Shown here: piece by piece, positions 49,027-59,414 of the stretch
How positions within the stretch are numbered: the stretch's first letter is position 1
Layout: each line of letters opens with the position of its first letter
From: Fodinibacter sp963811825
GTDB taxonomy: Bacteria > Actinomycetota > Actinomycetes > Actinomycetales > Dermatophilaceae
NCBI GenBank assembly: GCA_963811825.1
Contig: CAWESS010000032.1
Coordinates: forward strand, 62,001 to 126,000
Direction of reading: 5' to 3'
DNA: 64,000 bases
Notes under the pieces: generated by a model
Told to the model about the DNA's origin: nothing
Seen by the model: only the letters and a program-made list of their open reading frames with translations
The model's database searches: none
Program-made: the position numbers and the translations under genes

Positions 49027-49095
49027 CTGACGCTCCCATCGATGGTCGTTCGCCTCATGCTCCTGCCGCCGAGGCGCGCGGGCATTGGACGAACT

Positions 49096-49932
49096 TCACC
49101 TCTGGTCAGGGACGAATCCGGCGGATGCCGCGGCCTCCTCGCGGTCGTAGGTCGCCCGTTGGGCGGCCGCGTACTCCGCAGGCGAGACACCGGTGTGCCG
49201 CTGGAAGTCGCGGATCAGGTGCGACTGGTCGAACCACCCCAGCTCGGCCGCCAGGTCTGCCCACGCCACGCTCTCGTAGACGTCGATGTGGTCGAGCAGC
49301 CGGCGCATGCGCAGGATCCGGGCGAGGGTGCGCGGGCTGAGCCCCACCTGCTCGGTGAACTGTCGGTCGAGGTGCCCGTGGCTGACGCCGAGCGTCGCGG
49401 CGATGTCACCGACAGGACGGGCCGGGTCCGCCGCGAGCGCCGCCACGGCCGCCTCACAACGCTCGACCACCACGCGACTGAACGGCTCCGGCATCCGCAC
49501 CGTGGCCTCGACGACGTCCAGGGCCTCGTCCGCCGTGTCACACGACGACAGCGCGCGCCGCAGGGAGGCGGCCCGTGGCCAGACCGCCATCAGGTCCACC
49601 ACGCACCCGCGAAGCCGCGCCGGCGCGAACCCGAACGTCGGTCGACAGCCCACGGGCCGAGTGACGATGCCCACGCAGTAGGTCTCGCCCTGGGGCTCGT
49701 TGACGACCGGTCTGTCGTGGGGACCGATGAGGAAGCCCTGGTCGGTGGTGAGCGACGGTCCACCGCCGCTGGGTGTCAGGCGGATCGGGTCGCCGAGGAC
49801 GACGGCGGCGACCGTGGACCCGGTGGGCGCGATGCGCTCGCTCACCCCGGTGATGTGACCGCGGGCGAACCAGATGAGCTCGACGAACCGGCCGGCCTGG
49901 CCGCCAACCGTTCGGGTCTCGTACTCGAACAC
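49096..49932 (-). CDS. AraC family transcriptional regulator
   Basis: 278 residues from GTG at 49932, four bases after the stop of the response regulator. C-terminal AraC domain with two helix-turn-helices: VGDIAATLGVSHGHLDRQFT and WADLAAELGWFDQSHLIRDF, then FQRHTGVSPAEYAAAQRATY. N-terminal ligand-binding domain is of the DUF6597 type (VELIWFARGHITGVSERIAP). A longer frame reading into 49995 is the neighbour's overlap. It probably belongs to the transcript with the two-component system and controls the SRPBCC gene or itself (inference). Confidence 0.87.
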   Translation of the reverse strand: MFEYETRTVGGQAGRFVELIWFARGHITGVSERIAPTGSTVAAVVLGDPIRLTPSGGGPSLTTDQGFLIGPHDRPVVNEPQGETYCVGIVTRPVGCRPTFGFAPARLRGCVVDLMAVWPRAASLRRALSSCDTADEALDVVEATVRMPEPFSRVVVERCEAAVAALAADPARPVGDIAATLGVSHGHLDRQFTEQVGLSPRTLARILRMRRLLDHIDVYESVAWADLAAELGWFDQSHLIRDFQRHTGVSPAEYAAAQRATYDREEAAASAGFVPDQR

Positions 49933-49936
49933 CCGG

Positions 49937-50587
49937 TCAACGTACTCGGCCGGTCTCGTGGGCCCAGATGGCGACCTCGACCCGGTTGCGGGCACCGAGC
50001 TTCCTCATCAGGCTGGCGATGTGGGCCTTGACGGTGCTCGGGGTGATGTAGAGGTCGCTGGCGATCTCGTTGTTGGTGCGTCCTCGAGCCACCGGCAGGA
50101 GGACCTCTTCCTCGCGGGCGGTGAGCGGTTCGATCGGCTGCCGGGGCTGTGAGGTCGGTGAGTGCGCGAAGGCGGCCAGGAGCCGGACCGTCACGCTGGG
50201 TGCGATGAGTGCGTCTCCGTCCGCGGCTGCGTGGATGGCCTGGGTCAGCAGCGCAGGCCCGGCGTCCTTGAGCAGGAACCCGCGGGCGCCGGCCTTGAGG
50301 GCCCCGTGAACGTACTCGTCGAGGTCGAAGGTGGTGATCACGACGATCGGGAGGGGGTTGGCCACGTCGGGGCCGGCGAGGCGACGCGTGGCCTCGATGC
50401 CGTCCATCACCGGCATCCGGATGTCGAACAGGCCGACGTCAGGGCGCAGCTCGAGCGCCAGGCGCACTGCCTCGCGCCCGTCCGCGGCCGCGCCGACCAC
50501 CTCGATGTCGGGTTGGGCGTCGAGCAGCATCGTCAGCCCGGAGCGCACGATGGGCTGGTCGTCGGCGATGAGGACCCGGATGCTCAT
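49937..50587 (-). CDS. NarL-type response regulator
   Basis: 216 residues. Receiver domain with VLIADDQPIVRSGLTML, phosphoacceptor Asp in VGLFDIRMPVMDGIEATR, Thr/Lys in IVVITTFDLDEYVHG and GFLLKDAG; C-terminal LuxR-type HTH LTAREEEVLLPVARGRTNNE. Partner of the kinase gene it overlaps by four bases (ATGA). Target genes are not shown by the sequence; the divergent DUF6326 gene is a candidate. Confidence 0.93.
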   Translation of the reverse strand: MSIRVLIADDQPIVRSGLTMLLDAQPDIEVVGAAADGREAVRLALELRPDVGLFDIRMPVMDGIEATRRLAGPDVANPLPIVVITTFDLDEYVHGALKAGARGFLLKDAGPALLTQAIHAAADGDALIAPSVTVRLLAAFAHSPTSQPRQPIEPLTAREEEVLLPVARGRTNNEIASDLYITPSTVKAHIASLMRKLGARNRVEVAIWAHETGRVR

Positions 50588-51732
50588 CGTGGCGTCCCGG
50601 TGCGGGGCAGGTTCGCCTCGACCCGCCAGCCGTGGTCGGCGGTGGGGCCCGCGTGGAACGTGCCGCCGAGCATCGTGGCGCGCTCGCGCATGCCCACGAG
50701 GCCGTAGCCGGCCGGGGCGCGACCGGTCGACCCGATGGAGCCGTCGTCGTCGACGGTCAGTCGGACCTGGTCGGTGTCACCGGTGACGGCCACGGTGACG
50801 CGGGTGGCGTGGCGGGCGTGGCGTCGAGCGTTGGTGACGGACTCCTGGGCGAGGCGGTAGATCGCGGACCCGACCGCAGGGCTGAGGTCGTCGAGCTCGC
50901 CGGCGAGCGTCACCTCGACGCACGGACGCATCCGGCCGTCTGTGGCGAGCTGCTCGACCTCGGCCATGCCCGGCTGTGGTGCGAACTCGGTGTCGTGCGG
51001 AGCGCGCAGGACGCCGACGATCTCGCGCAGCTCGGTGAGAGTTCGGGTCGCCGCGTCCTCGATGGTGGCCAGGGCTTCGACGGCCCGCTCGGGGTGGGAG
51101 GCCGCGACGGCACGTCCCGCCTGAGCCTGGATGGCGATGCCCGAGACGTGGTGGGCGACGACGTCGTGCAGCTCACGCGCGAGCTGTTCGCGCTCGCGGG
51201 CCTTGGCTTCGTCGATGTCGCGGATGCGGATCCTCGCGCCGAAGCGGATCGCGGCCCCGAGGGCTGCGGCGGTGAGGAAGAACGCATATCCCGCGACCTT
51301 CTCGGCCAGGCCGGTCGACTCGGCCACGAGGGTGGTGGTCAGCCAGACCAGGATCAGGCCCAGTCCGCCTGCGGCCTCCCGACCGGAACCCCACCGGAAC
51401 AGGGAGTAGGTCAGGACCAGGGTGGCCGAGACGCCGACGGGCAGTGCGCCGTGCGGTCCGGTGGCGATCCTGACGATGTCGACCACCGCCAACGTGCCGA
51501 AGGCGATCGCGACCGCGAGGAGCGGGTGCGTGCGTCGCCACGGCAGGGGGGCGACGGCCGCCAGCGCAGCGATGAGCAGCACCGGGAGCGGTGCCATGTC
51601 CTCGCGGAGCACCGCTTCGGCCACGGACCAGCACAGCAGGACGGCGACCAGGACCCAGTCCCGAGGCAGCGGGCCCGGGGCGTTCGAGGGCCGAGGTTCG
51701 GCCCACAGCGATCGCAGTGCGTCGGGGACCAT
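50584..51732 (-). CDS. Sensor histidine kinase (HisKA_3 family)
   Basis: 382 residues. Five to six N-terminal membrane helices to about residue 165, then HisKA_3 with phosphoacceptor in REQLARELHDVVAHHVSGIA and an HATPase domain (AIYRLAQESVTNARRHARHA, APAGYGLVGMRERATMLGGT, with N, G1 and G2 boxes). Intramembrane-type sensor with no extracellular domain, as in DesK/LiaS-like kinases sensing membrane state (inference). Divergent from the DUF6326 membrane gene at 51896. Confidence 0.92.
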   Translation of the reverse strand: MVPDALRSLWAEPRPSNAPGPLPRDWVLVAVLLCWSVAEAVLREDMAPLPVLLIAALAAVAPLPWRRTHPLLAVAIAFGTLAVVDIVRIATGPHGALPVGVSATLVLTYSLFRWGSGREAAGGLGLILVWLTTTLVAESTGLAEKVAGYAFFLTAAALGAAIRFGARIRIRDIDEAKAREREQLARELHDVVAHHVSGIAIQAQAGRAVAASHPERAVEALATIEDAATRTLTELREIVGVLRAPHDTEFAPQPGMAEVEQLATDGRMRPCVEVTLAGELDDLSPAVGSAIYRLAQESVTNARRHARHATRVTVAVTGDTDQVRLTVDDDGSIGSTGRAPAGYGLVGMRERATMLGGTFHAGPTADHGWRVEANLPRTGTPR

Positions 51733-51895
51733 GCGGTGAGCCTAGGCACCCCACGTGGTCGGCGTATCCGCCGAAAGTACGACAGGACGACTGTGCCAGG
51801 GGCCAGGTCAGATCAGGCTCCGGGGCTGATGTGCCCGCCGACGGCATCCGTGAGGGTTGGAAGACACCCACCCCACCAAGCCGACGGAGCTCCTG

Positions 51896-52393
51896 ATGAC
51901 ACCTCGACCCCACACCGCGCTGGAAGACCTGCGCCTGCCCGTGCAGGCCAAGCTGGCAGCAGCATGGGCCACCTTCATGTTCCTCTACATCTACGTGGAC
52001 ATCCTCGGCTTCTACAAGCCCGGCGTCGTCGATGACATCCTGGTCGGCCGCGTCTGGGAGTTCGACATCACCCCGACCTGGGCGATCACGGCGCTGACCC
52101 TCCTGGCGATCCCGATCTTCATGGTCGCGCTGTCGATGACGCTGCCCGCCCGGGCCAACCGCATCGCGAACCTCATCGTGGCCTCGATACAGGTCCCCTT
52201 CGCGGCATTCAACGCGTGGGGCGAGGTGGGCGAGCCGTGGATGTACTTCTACATCCTCGGCGTCGCACTGGAACTGGTCGTTCTCGCCTTCATCCTTCGC
52301 TCCGCCTGGGCCTGGCCCCGCCGCACCACATCACCAGCGGCCGCGGCAACCGGCTCGCTCAGGGAGTCGCTCCGCACGCCGCAGCAGGCGTGA
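51896..52393 (+). CDS. DUF6326 family membrane protein
   Basis: 165 residues from ATG at 51896; a TTG 39 bases upstream is less likely. DUF6326 core: LRLPVQAKLAAAWATFMFLY, VDILGFYKPGVVDDILVGRV, WEFDITPTWAITALTLLAIP, LTLLAIPIFMVALSMTLPAR. Four membrane helices. Function unknown. Divergent from the HisKA_3 kinase with 163 bases between, a common arrangement for a kinase and its regulated target. Confidence 0.88.
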   Translation: MTPRPHTALEDLRLPVQAKLAAAWATFMFLYIYVDILGFYKPGVVDDILVGRVWEFDITPTWAITALTLLAIPIFMVALSMTLPARANRIANLIVASIQVPFAAFNAWGEVGEPWMYFYILGVALELVVLAFILRSAWAWPRRTTSPAAAATGSLRESLRTPQQA

Positions 52394-52472
52394 CTCGTTC
52401 GCGCCGGACTCGGCAGCGTCGCCTGGTCGCCAGTCACCCCAGTCCTGCGGAGCGGCCGGATCACCGATCCAG

Positions 52473-53126
52473 CTACCCCGTGGTTGGTCGCACGCCGAGC
52501 CAGGTGAGCACGGCCAGGACGCGGCGGTTCTCGTCGGCCGACTCGTGCAGGTCGAGCTTGGCCAGGATGCTGGCGACGTGGGTCTCGACGGTGCGGTCAG
52601 TCAGCCACAGTCGCTTGGCGATGCTGGAGTTCGTCCGGCCCTCCGCCATGAGCGAAAGGACCTCGCTCTCGCGCGCCGTCAGCACCGCCAAGGGGTCGTT
52701 GGTGCGCGTGTGCCCCAGCAGGGTTGCCACCACTTCCGGATCGAGTGCCGAACCTCCAGCAGCAACCCGGCGCAGGGCGTCCAGGAAGTCGTCGACGTCG
52801 AGCACCCGGTCCTTGAGCAGGTAGCCGACCTTGCCGCTCGCCACCAGGTCCACCGAGTGCCGGGTCTCGACGTGTTGCGAGAGAAGGACGATGGCGAGCT
52901 CGGGATGCCGGCTACGCAGTTCGCGTGCCGCGCGGGCGCCGTCGTCGGTCAGGTCGGGCGGCATCCGGACGTCGATGATCGCGAGGTCCGGATCCGCCGA
53001 CTCCACCGCCTCGATGAGACTCGGCGCGTCGGCCGCCTTGGCGACCACGTCGTGTCCCGCGTCCTCCAGGAGCCGAGCCAGACCTTCGCGAAAGAGCGCC
53101 GAGTCCTCACCGATCACGACGCGCAT
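52473..53126 (-). CDS. LuxR/NarL-type response regulator
   Basis: 217 residues: MRVVIGEDSALFREGLARLL receiver start, phosphoacceptor in LAIIDVRMPPDLTDDG, Lys in GYLLKDRVLDVDDFL, HTH LTARESEVLSLMAEGRTNSS and IAKRLWLTDRTVETHVASIL. Overlaps the 3' end of the kinase gene by 13 bases, so coupled. Belongs to the actinobacterial family of regulators paired with HDGAQQRL-type kinases. Confidence 0.92.
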   Translation of the reverse strand: MRVVIGEDSALFREGLARLLEDAGHDVVAKAADAPSLIEAVESADPDLAIIDVRMPPDLTDDGARAARELRSRHPELAIVLLSQHVETRHSVDLVASGKVGYLLKDRVLDVDDFLDALRRVAAGGSALDPEVVATLLGHTRTNDPLAVLTARESEVLSLMAEGRTNSSIAKRLWLTDRTVETHVASILAKLDLHESADENRRVLAVLTWLGVRPTTG

Positions 53127-55083
53127 GGCAACGCCGCCTCCACGACCGTCCCTCGCCCCACGAGGCTGTCCACCGTCAGTGACCCACCGAGAGCAGCGAC
53201 GCGGTCCGCGAGCCCGGACTCCGGGCTCAGCGTCGCGCCACCCCGACCGTCATCGCTGACGCGGACCACGACCTGTCCGTCGACCCGGTGGATCCGCAGC
53301 TCGATGGTGCTCGCGTCCGCGTGCTTGATCGTGTTGGCCACCGCCTCGCTGACGACGAAGTACGCCGTGGTGGCCACGTTGTCGGGCAGCGGCTCCGCGT
53401 CGATGTCCAGCTCCACCATCACGGGGAGGGCGCTCACCAACCGTGACAGTGCGGCCGGTAGGCCGTCGTCGAGGCTGCTGGGCCGGATGCCGTGGGCGAT
53501 CTGTCGCAGTTCGGCGATCGCGGTGCCGAGCTCAGCGACACACTGGTCGAGCAGGTCGTGGGTGTCGACGGTGCCGTCGTCCAGGTGACGTTGCGCGAGC
53601 CGAATCGCCATCCCCAGCGACACGAGCCGTTGTTGCGCACCGTCGTGCAGGTCGCGCTCGAGCCGGCGACGTTCGTCGAACCCGATCTGAACCAACCGAG
53701 CCCGGCTCGACTCCACCTGCCGCAGGGCTTGGCCCAGCTCGAGGCGTAGCCGGACCATCTCGAGGAGGGTGGCCGCGCGCTCGCCCACCTCACGCAGCAG
53801 CTCCGGCGAGACCAGCCCGGTATCGCTCCTCAGGACACCGACCGGCTGGTTGGCGAGCTCGACGACGTGACCCCCTGCTGCCTCAACCCGTTCGCCGCCC
53901 GCATCGAGGTAGTGGCCACCCTCGGGCAGGAGGTACCCGACGCGGAGGGAGGGATCCCGAAGCGCCTCGCGCAGAACGGTTTCCAGCTCCTCCGGCGCGC
54001 GACTCCCGATCGTGACGTCGTCCTGTAGTGAGGCCAGGGCCTTGTAGCCGGCACGGCGCGCTGGGTACAGCCGTCGGTCCACCCACTCCTGCAACCGGTG
54101 AAGCAAGGGGGCGAGCGCGGCAGCGCCCAGAGCCGTCGCGACAGCGGCCGCGAGTGACGACTGCTGACCGAACGCCAGTCCCACCACCGTCGAGGCGCCG
54201 ACATAGAGCAGCAGGAGGGCGGCCGACACCAGAGCCCACTTGACGGTGCTCGCCAGCGCCCGGTCGACGTCGTACAGGTCGTACCGCAGGATCGCGATCG
54301 CCGTGGTCAGGGGGATCAGGGCCAGGCCGACCAGGCCGACCGCAGCGCTCAGCCACGCCGTGCGGCCCAACACCACGATCTCGACCAGGCACAGCACGGG
54401 GTACGCCACCACCGCCAGACCGCTGAGCGACAGCCACCGCAGCTGCACCCGGTGCACGGCATCGGCCCGTCGGTACCGCGCGACGAGCGACAGCCACGCA
54501 CGCCAGCACCAGGGCGAGCATGCCCGACGAAGGCGACGAGACCCACCACCTCGAGCCACACCGGCGGCGCTCCGAAGGGGCGCTCGAGGTTCGCCAACGG
54601 GGGAAGGAAAGGCACGGCATCCAACGCTCCGTACGCCTGGTTGACCAGGGTGCAGGTCACCAGGGCCGCCGGCACCCAGCGCCAACGCGGGCTCGGCAGG
54701 CGGCCGTCGGGGAAGGTGAGGCAGAGCAGCGCGATCGCCACGAGCACCCACCAGGCGCTCTCCTCCACGGAGGCAACCAGCGGGGCCCACCCCGACGCGT
54801 CACCACTCTGCGCGAGCAGCGCCCAGGCCGTGCCGCGCAACACCACGAGCGACGTGGTGAGACCAACGAAGGCGAGCAGGGCGCCGACCAACGGCTGTGC
54901 CTGCCTGGCCACGAACACCCCGAGCACCGCGGCCAGCGGAGTCACCGCGAGCCCGACCGCGACGTTCGCCCACGCCTCGGGCGTGGACGCCAGGGCGGCG
55001 AGCACGACGGCGGCAGCGAGCGCACCCGCGGCACCAACCGCGAGCACGGTCGCGAGGTGACGCAGCCACGGCGAACGGGCCAT
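53114..55083 (-). CDS. Sensor histidine kinase (HisKA_3), frameshifted in its membrane domain
   Basis: About 655 residues. ATG at 55083 (MARSPWLRHLATVLAVGAAG). The N-terminal frame gives six to seven membrane helices to about 54525, a short piece GMLALVLACVAVARR lies in a second frame, and a third frame runs from RYRRADAVHRVQLRWLSLSG (about 54480) to the stop. The third part carries a GAF-like linker and HisKA_3 with RDLHDGAQQRLVSLGMAIRL, then an HATPase (SEAVANTIKHADASTIELRI, DDGRGGATLSPESGLADRVA). Intact kinase motifs; the two shifts lie about 40 bases apart. Divergent from the membrane gene at 55227. Confidence 0.8.
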
Positions 55084-55226
55084 CCCCACAATGTAGGGCT
55101 GAAGCCATTCCCCTGACTCCGTGCTGGCACGGAGGCCCTGACCCGTGACTGCCACGAGGCGCAGCGGCCACCGTGGCTCCTACGGTCGTGGCACGTTCAA
55201 TCCGCCCCTGGACCATGGAGAACACG

Positions 55227-55907
55227 ATGACCACGACGCAGTACCCCAGCCCCGTCACAGACCTCACACCATCGCCCAGCCGGGCACGCCGCGCCATCGT
55301 CGCCGGCGGCCTCGCCGTCGGATCCCTCACCATCGCTGTCCTGCTGCTGACGACGCCATGGGGTGAGCGAGACGCGCTCGACTACGCAAGCCTCGCCCCG
55401 ATTCGTGACAGCGTCTGGACCGGCCTCCTCGTGGACGGCTTCGCCTTCGCCGTCGTCGGCGTCACCGTCGGCCTCGCGGTCTGCGGGCTGGCCCGCTCCC
55501 GCGGTGCCACCCTGGCGACCATCGGTGCACTGCTCACCAGCCTTGGCGGGATCGCGTTCGCCATGGGCGCCTCCGCCTTCGCCTCGCTCGCCTGGCACGT
55601 CACCGACACCTCGCTGGTGAACGCCACCGACGGCGCTGCGCTGCTCACCTACGCGGTCGACAGCCCGCTGCACGGCATCGCGGTGCAGATGGTCGGCTTC
55701 CTGAGCTTCACCGTGGGCCTGGTCCTGCTCGCCATCGCGCTGCTGCGTGCCGGCACCGTGCCGCGGGCGCTGCCGATCTCGATGCTCGCGCTCCTCGCCG
55801 CCCAGTTCGCGCCCATCCCTCAGCGGGCACTCGACGTCATCCAGATCGTGCTCATGGCTTCACTGATCGGCGTCGCGGCCAGGTACTACGCGAACACGGT
55901 CCGCTGA
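55227..55907 (+). CDS. Five- to six-helix membrane protein, unknown
   Basis: About 226 residues. ATG at 55227, with GGAG six bases ahead, is preferred over ATG at 55215. Hydrophobic segments: about 25-45, 65-88, 94-118, 150-174, 180-198, 206-220 (for example GLAVGSLTIAVLLLTTPWG, VQMVGFLSFTVGLVLLAIAL). Resembles DUF4386-like proteins in overall look, not proven. Divergent from the kinase gene, 143 bases between, so a probable target of that two-component system. Confidence 0.7.
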   Translation: MTTTQYPSPVTDLTPSPSRARRAIVAGGLAVGSLTIAVLLLTTPWGERDALDYASLAPIRDSVWTGLLVDGFAFAVVGVTVGLAVCGLARSRGATLATIGALLTSLGGIAFAMGASAFASLAWHVTDTSLVNATDGAALLTYAVDSPLHGIAVQMVGFLSFTVGLVLLAIALLRAGTVPRALPISMLALLAAQFAPIPQRALDVIQIVLMASLIGVAARYYANTVR

Positions 55908-56139
55908 CGCGGCCAGGTGGTTCACTCTCGCCCTCGTGACCACCCGGGTTGGTGTGTGACTCGGCGTCAGGCATCTCGATCGCCCAGCCGAGTGGTCGTC
56001 GAGACCTCGCCCTGCCCCGAGCTGGTGCAGGCGGTGAGCGCCACACGGAGCACCAGTGCCGCGACCGGAGGCTGGGGCCCTCGCTCCCACGACGGCGTGG
56101 CTGTGCACCCCGCCGGGGCCGGCAGGGTGCGGGGCGGGG

Positions 56140-57434
56140 TCACGCTGGTTCTTGTGCCGCTCGGGTCGCGAGGAGCCGGTCGTACGAGCCGACCGTGAGA
56201 TCCCACTCGACCCGGCTGCCGGTGTCGTCCTCGACGAGTGCTCCCGCGTACCTCCGGGTGTGGACCACCGTGTGGTGCCGCTCGCACAGCAGCGCCGCGT
56301 TCGACAGGTCGGTCGGCCCGCCATCCGCCCAGTGCACCAAGTGGTGCGCGTCCGCCCATTGGCCAGGCATGTCGACAGCCCGGATAGGTGCAGTGCCCGT
56401 CGCGGAGCCAGAGCCGCTTGATCTGAGCGGAGGTGAACAGCCGCACGTCCCTGCCGAGGTCGACCACCGCACCGGTGACACCCAGCACCGTGGGGACGAT
56501 CGTGGCGTCACACGCCAGGCGCCGCACCGTCTCGGGCGCGAGCAGGGTGCCGGCCTCCGGCCCGCCAACGATCACTCCGGCACCTCGGAGGCCGCTCTGC
56601 AGCGTCTCGAGGTCGACGGTGACGAACAGCTGGCTCTTGGTGTGCCGAGGACCCTGATCGGCGGTCGCCACCGCCCGACGGACCAGCGTCACCAGGGCAT
56701 CACCCCGTCGGCGGTCGCTCGAGCGAAGGTCACGCTCCCCCTCCACCGGTGCCGGCGCGGACAACGGGCCCAGCGCCGCCTCCAGCACCGCTTTGCCCTC
56801 AGGGTCCAGCGTGAGCCGGTACTCGGCCACGCCCATCTCGTCCACGAACGGCTGCGACAACGACACGAACCGCTTGGTCGCGTCCTGCTCGCGCTGCAGC
56901 TGACCGTCGACCCCGTACTTCGCCAGCAGCTCGGGACGCAGCTTGCGACACTCCCGCGGACCTTCCTCCGCCGCGATCCGGATCAACCCGTCCAACACCG
57001 TCGGCCGTGCGTCCTCGGCCACCAACGGCAACAGCTTGTCTGCCTCGGACACGACCACAGCGGCACTTCGCACCGGCAGCGACACCCGAGAGCACGGCAT
57101 CCTTGACCGGCGCGCTCCCGGCCACCGCGAACGCCTGCGCCACCGCGACCACCTGGCCCGCCCCGCCGGCCAGCGTCGACGGCGCATGCCGACGCACCCA
57201 ACCCACCGGCGTCAAGGCCTCAGCCCCAGAACCGATCTCGCCCCGAGCGAGCGCCTCACCGGTCACAACCACCCGTGCCGCCTCCCCCGCGACCACCATC
57301 GCGTCGGCCACACCCATCACCTGCTCGAGCTCGGTCGAACCGGCCCGCCACAGCTCACCCTCGATCCCGCGGCACGCCTCAACGCCAGCCGCGATTCGCG
57401 CAAGCCGTTCGTCGAGTGGAAGCCCCCCTGCCAT
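56140..57434 (-). CDS. DUF222/HNH endonuclease-type protein (13E12 family), two frameshifts
   Basis: ATG at 57434. The N-terminal DUF222 (ELEQVMGVADAMVVAGEAAR, VGWVRRHAPSTLAGGAGQVV) reads to about 57095; a second frame continues VSLPVRSAAVVVSEADKLLP through LTLDPEGKAVLEAALGPLSA; near 56372 it shifts again into the HNH core: TYPGC in one frame, ADAHHLVHWADGGPTDLSNA with CERHHTVVH in the other. About 431 residues if repaired. The DUF222-HNH family is abundant in actinobacteria and is typically multicopy (13E12 repeats in Mycobacterium). Nuclease activity is assumed from the HNH motif, which is complete. Confidence 0.82.
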
Positions 57435-57550
57435 GCGTTAATCGTACAGACGTCCACCGACAGGGCGCCGAGTTGTCCACAGGCCCGACCACCACGCGCA
57501 GGGCCCTCTCTGAGCCCCACGGCACCCCCACGACATGGTTCGATGAGGGC

Positions 57551-59356
57551 GTGGCGCGCAAGGGTGGACGACGTGGGAAGCACGGGCCGAACCGGTCCGC
57601 GACGAGGACGGGGTCGACGCAGCGATCACTCCAGTCGGTGGAACCCGCCCACGAACAGGACGACCTCGGCAGCACCCTGCGCACCGCCCTGCGGTCGAAG
57701 GACCCCACCGCGTTCACGACCCTGATCTCCTCGATGCTCGCGGTGACCGACGCCTGGTGGCCCGACGACAACGACCTCGACGCCGACCCGCTCCCCCTCG
57801 GCGCGCTCCTCGACTTCCTCATGACTACCAGCTACGCCGAGACGACAGCGGCTCTCCACGTCATCGCCGCCCTGCTGCCCGACGAGCTCGACGCCGCCCG
57901 GGTGCGACGCGCACTCGTGAGCCGCCGGCATCCGGTGCCCGTCCACGTGAGCGGAGTGCGGGAGATCGCGGTCGAGCAGGCCGCGAAGATCGGCGACGAC
58001 CTCGGCGACGGAGACAACGTCCTCCTGGGCTTGAGCTGGCCGGGCATCGGTGGCGTCACCGCCGTCGTCTACGTCGACGAGGCGTTCGGTACCCGCATCA
58101 AGGATGTCTTCCTCGTGCCTGAGCCGTTCGACGAGGTCTGTGCGCGCTACCGCCAGCTGCTCGCCGACGAGGGCCGACGCACCACCGAGCTCGCCGCCAT
58201 CGACCTGGCCGACGCGCGCGCCAGCCTCGAGCACGCCATCGAGCGCGGCGACGCGCCCGACGCGCTCCTCGTCCCCGACGACTGGTCCGACGCCGACGGC
58301 GACCCGCTCGGCTGGCCGACGGCGCGCCCCTTCGTCGAGATGCTGCTGCGCCGGATGCCGGGCGGCGGCACCTCCGTGCTCACCTCCAGCACCCAGCCCG
58401 AGATGTCGGCGATCGACGCGGTGCGGGGCTTCCTGGACTCGCTCGCGGCGCGGGGTCTCGGCGGTGCCGTTGACGACGTCGAGGAGGCCGCTTTGCTGCT
58501 CGCCGACGATGCTGCCGCCTTCGCCGGGCACCCCCTTCGCTGGTCACCCGTGCAGGTCGAGCTGGCACTGACCCAGCGGCTGCCCTGGTCGACGGACGCG
58601 ACCGAAACCGGCCTCGACGCGGTCGAGCAGGTGATGCCCGCCTTCATCCGGTACGCCCACCAGCGACTCGAGGTCTCGTCGGAGGCGACGCAGGAGACGC
58701 TCGCGGCGTTAGACGAGTGGATGCCGGTGTTCAACCGGCTGCGCGACGCGGCGCCCGCTCAAACCTGGCGCGCCACCGCCTCGATGATCGAGGCCTTCGA
58801 GCACGGGGAGCACGGCCCGCTCGTACTGCACTCGCTGGCCGAGGAGGTCGGTGGCCCGGCGGTGCTCGACGACCTCGACGCCTCACCGCTGCCCGCGGAG
58901 CCGCTGGTGCTCGACCACGTCGCCGCTGATGTGCGTGACACGGCCGCAGACATCGCCGCACGGGTCGACGAGTGGCTCGAGACCTCGCCCCGCGTGGCAC
59001 ACCTGGGCCCGGTGCTCGGCGAGTGGCGCACGGCATCCCGCCGGCTCCTGGTCGGTGCCGCCGCAAACGACCCGAGCTGGCTGCGCCGGCGTGCATCGGC
59101 CACCGGGCGGGCCTGCGGCCTGCTCTGGGCCACCGGCATCGCGAACCACCTGATCGGGCCGCAGGGCGCGGTGCTGGTCAAGGACCTCGCCGCCGACTTC
59201 GGTGTTTCCGGCCCGCCCTCGGCCAAGGCCGAGGCGCTGCTCCGGGCCTGGGCGAACGGTCGATGGGTCGGGGCCGAGCGGCTCGGTGACGCCGGCCTCC
59301 TGGTCTCGACCCGCCGCGCCGCGATCATCACGCTGCGCGACCAGTACCGGCACTGA
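57551..59356 (+). CDS. Uncharacterised 601-residue protein with DUF6398-like C-terminus
   Basis: GTG at 57551 after GATGAGGGC. The first 40 residues are basic (RKGGRRGKHGPNRSATRT), the rest acidic. Several helical sections: TLRTALRSKDPTAFTTLISS, LDFLMTTSYAETTAALHVIA, a beta-rich unit LGLSWPGIGGVTAVVYVDEA, a long central region, and a C-terminal segment GRACGLLWATGIANHLIGPQ then VLVKDLAADFGVSGPPSAKA that resembles the DUF6398 helix-turn-helix. No signal or membrane segment. Function unknown; the HTH-like end suggests nucleic-acid contact (inference). Confidence 0.65.
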   Translation: MARKGGRRGKHGPNRSATRTGSTQRSLQSVEPAHEQDDLGSTLRTALRSKDPTAFTTLISSMLAVTDAWWPDDNDLDADPLPLGALLDFLMTTSYAETTAALHVIAALLPDELDAARVRRALVSRRHPVPVHVSGVREIAVEQAAKIGDDLGDGDNVLLGLSWPGIGGVTAVVYVDEAFGTRIKDVFLVPEPFDEVCARYRQLLADEGRRTTELAAIDLADARASLEHAIERGDAPDALLVPDDWSDADGDPLGWPTARPFVEMLLRRMPGGGTSVLTSSTQPEMSAIDAVRGFLDSLAARGLGGAVDDVEEAALLLADDAAAFAGHPLRWSPVQVELALTQRLPWSTDATETGLDAVEQVMPAFIRYAHQRLEVSSEATQETLAALDEWMPVFNRLRDAAPAQTWRATASMIEAFEHGEHGPLVLHSLAEEVGGPAVLDDLDASPLPAEPLVLDHVAADVRDTAADIAARVDEWLETSPRVAHLGPVLGEWRTASRRLLVGAAANDPSWLRRRASATGRACGLLWATGIANHLIGPQGAVLVKDLAADFGVSGPPSAKAEALLRAWANGRWVGAERLGDAGLLVSTRRAAIITLRDQYRH

Positions 59357-59414
59357 GGCGAGCGGGGTGGAGCCCGTGCCCGAACGAGCGGCCCTGCCCA
59401 GGGAGGACGACGCC

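Noticed and set aside
55967..56139. Possible lipoprotein remnant (LRVALTACTSSGQGEV, lipobox-like) on the minus strand
   Set aside because: No start codon with adequate signal peptide, only 14 residues after the cysteine. The 55908-56139 gap otherwise shows nothing convincing.
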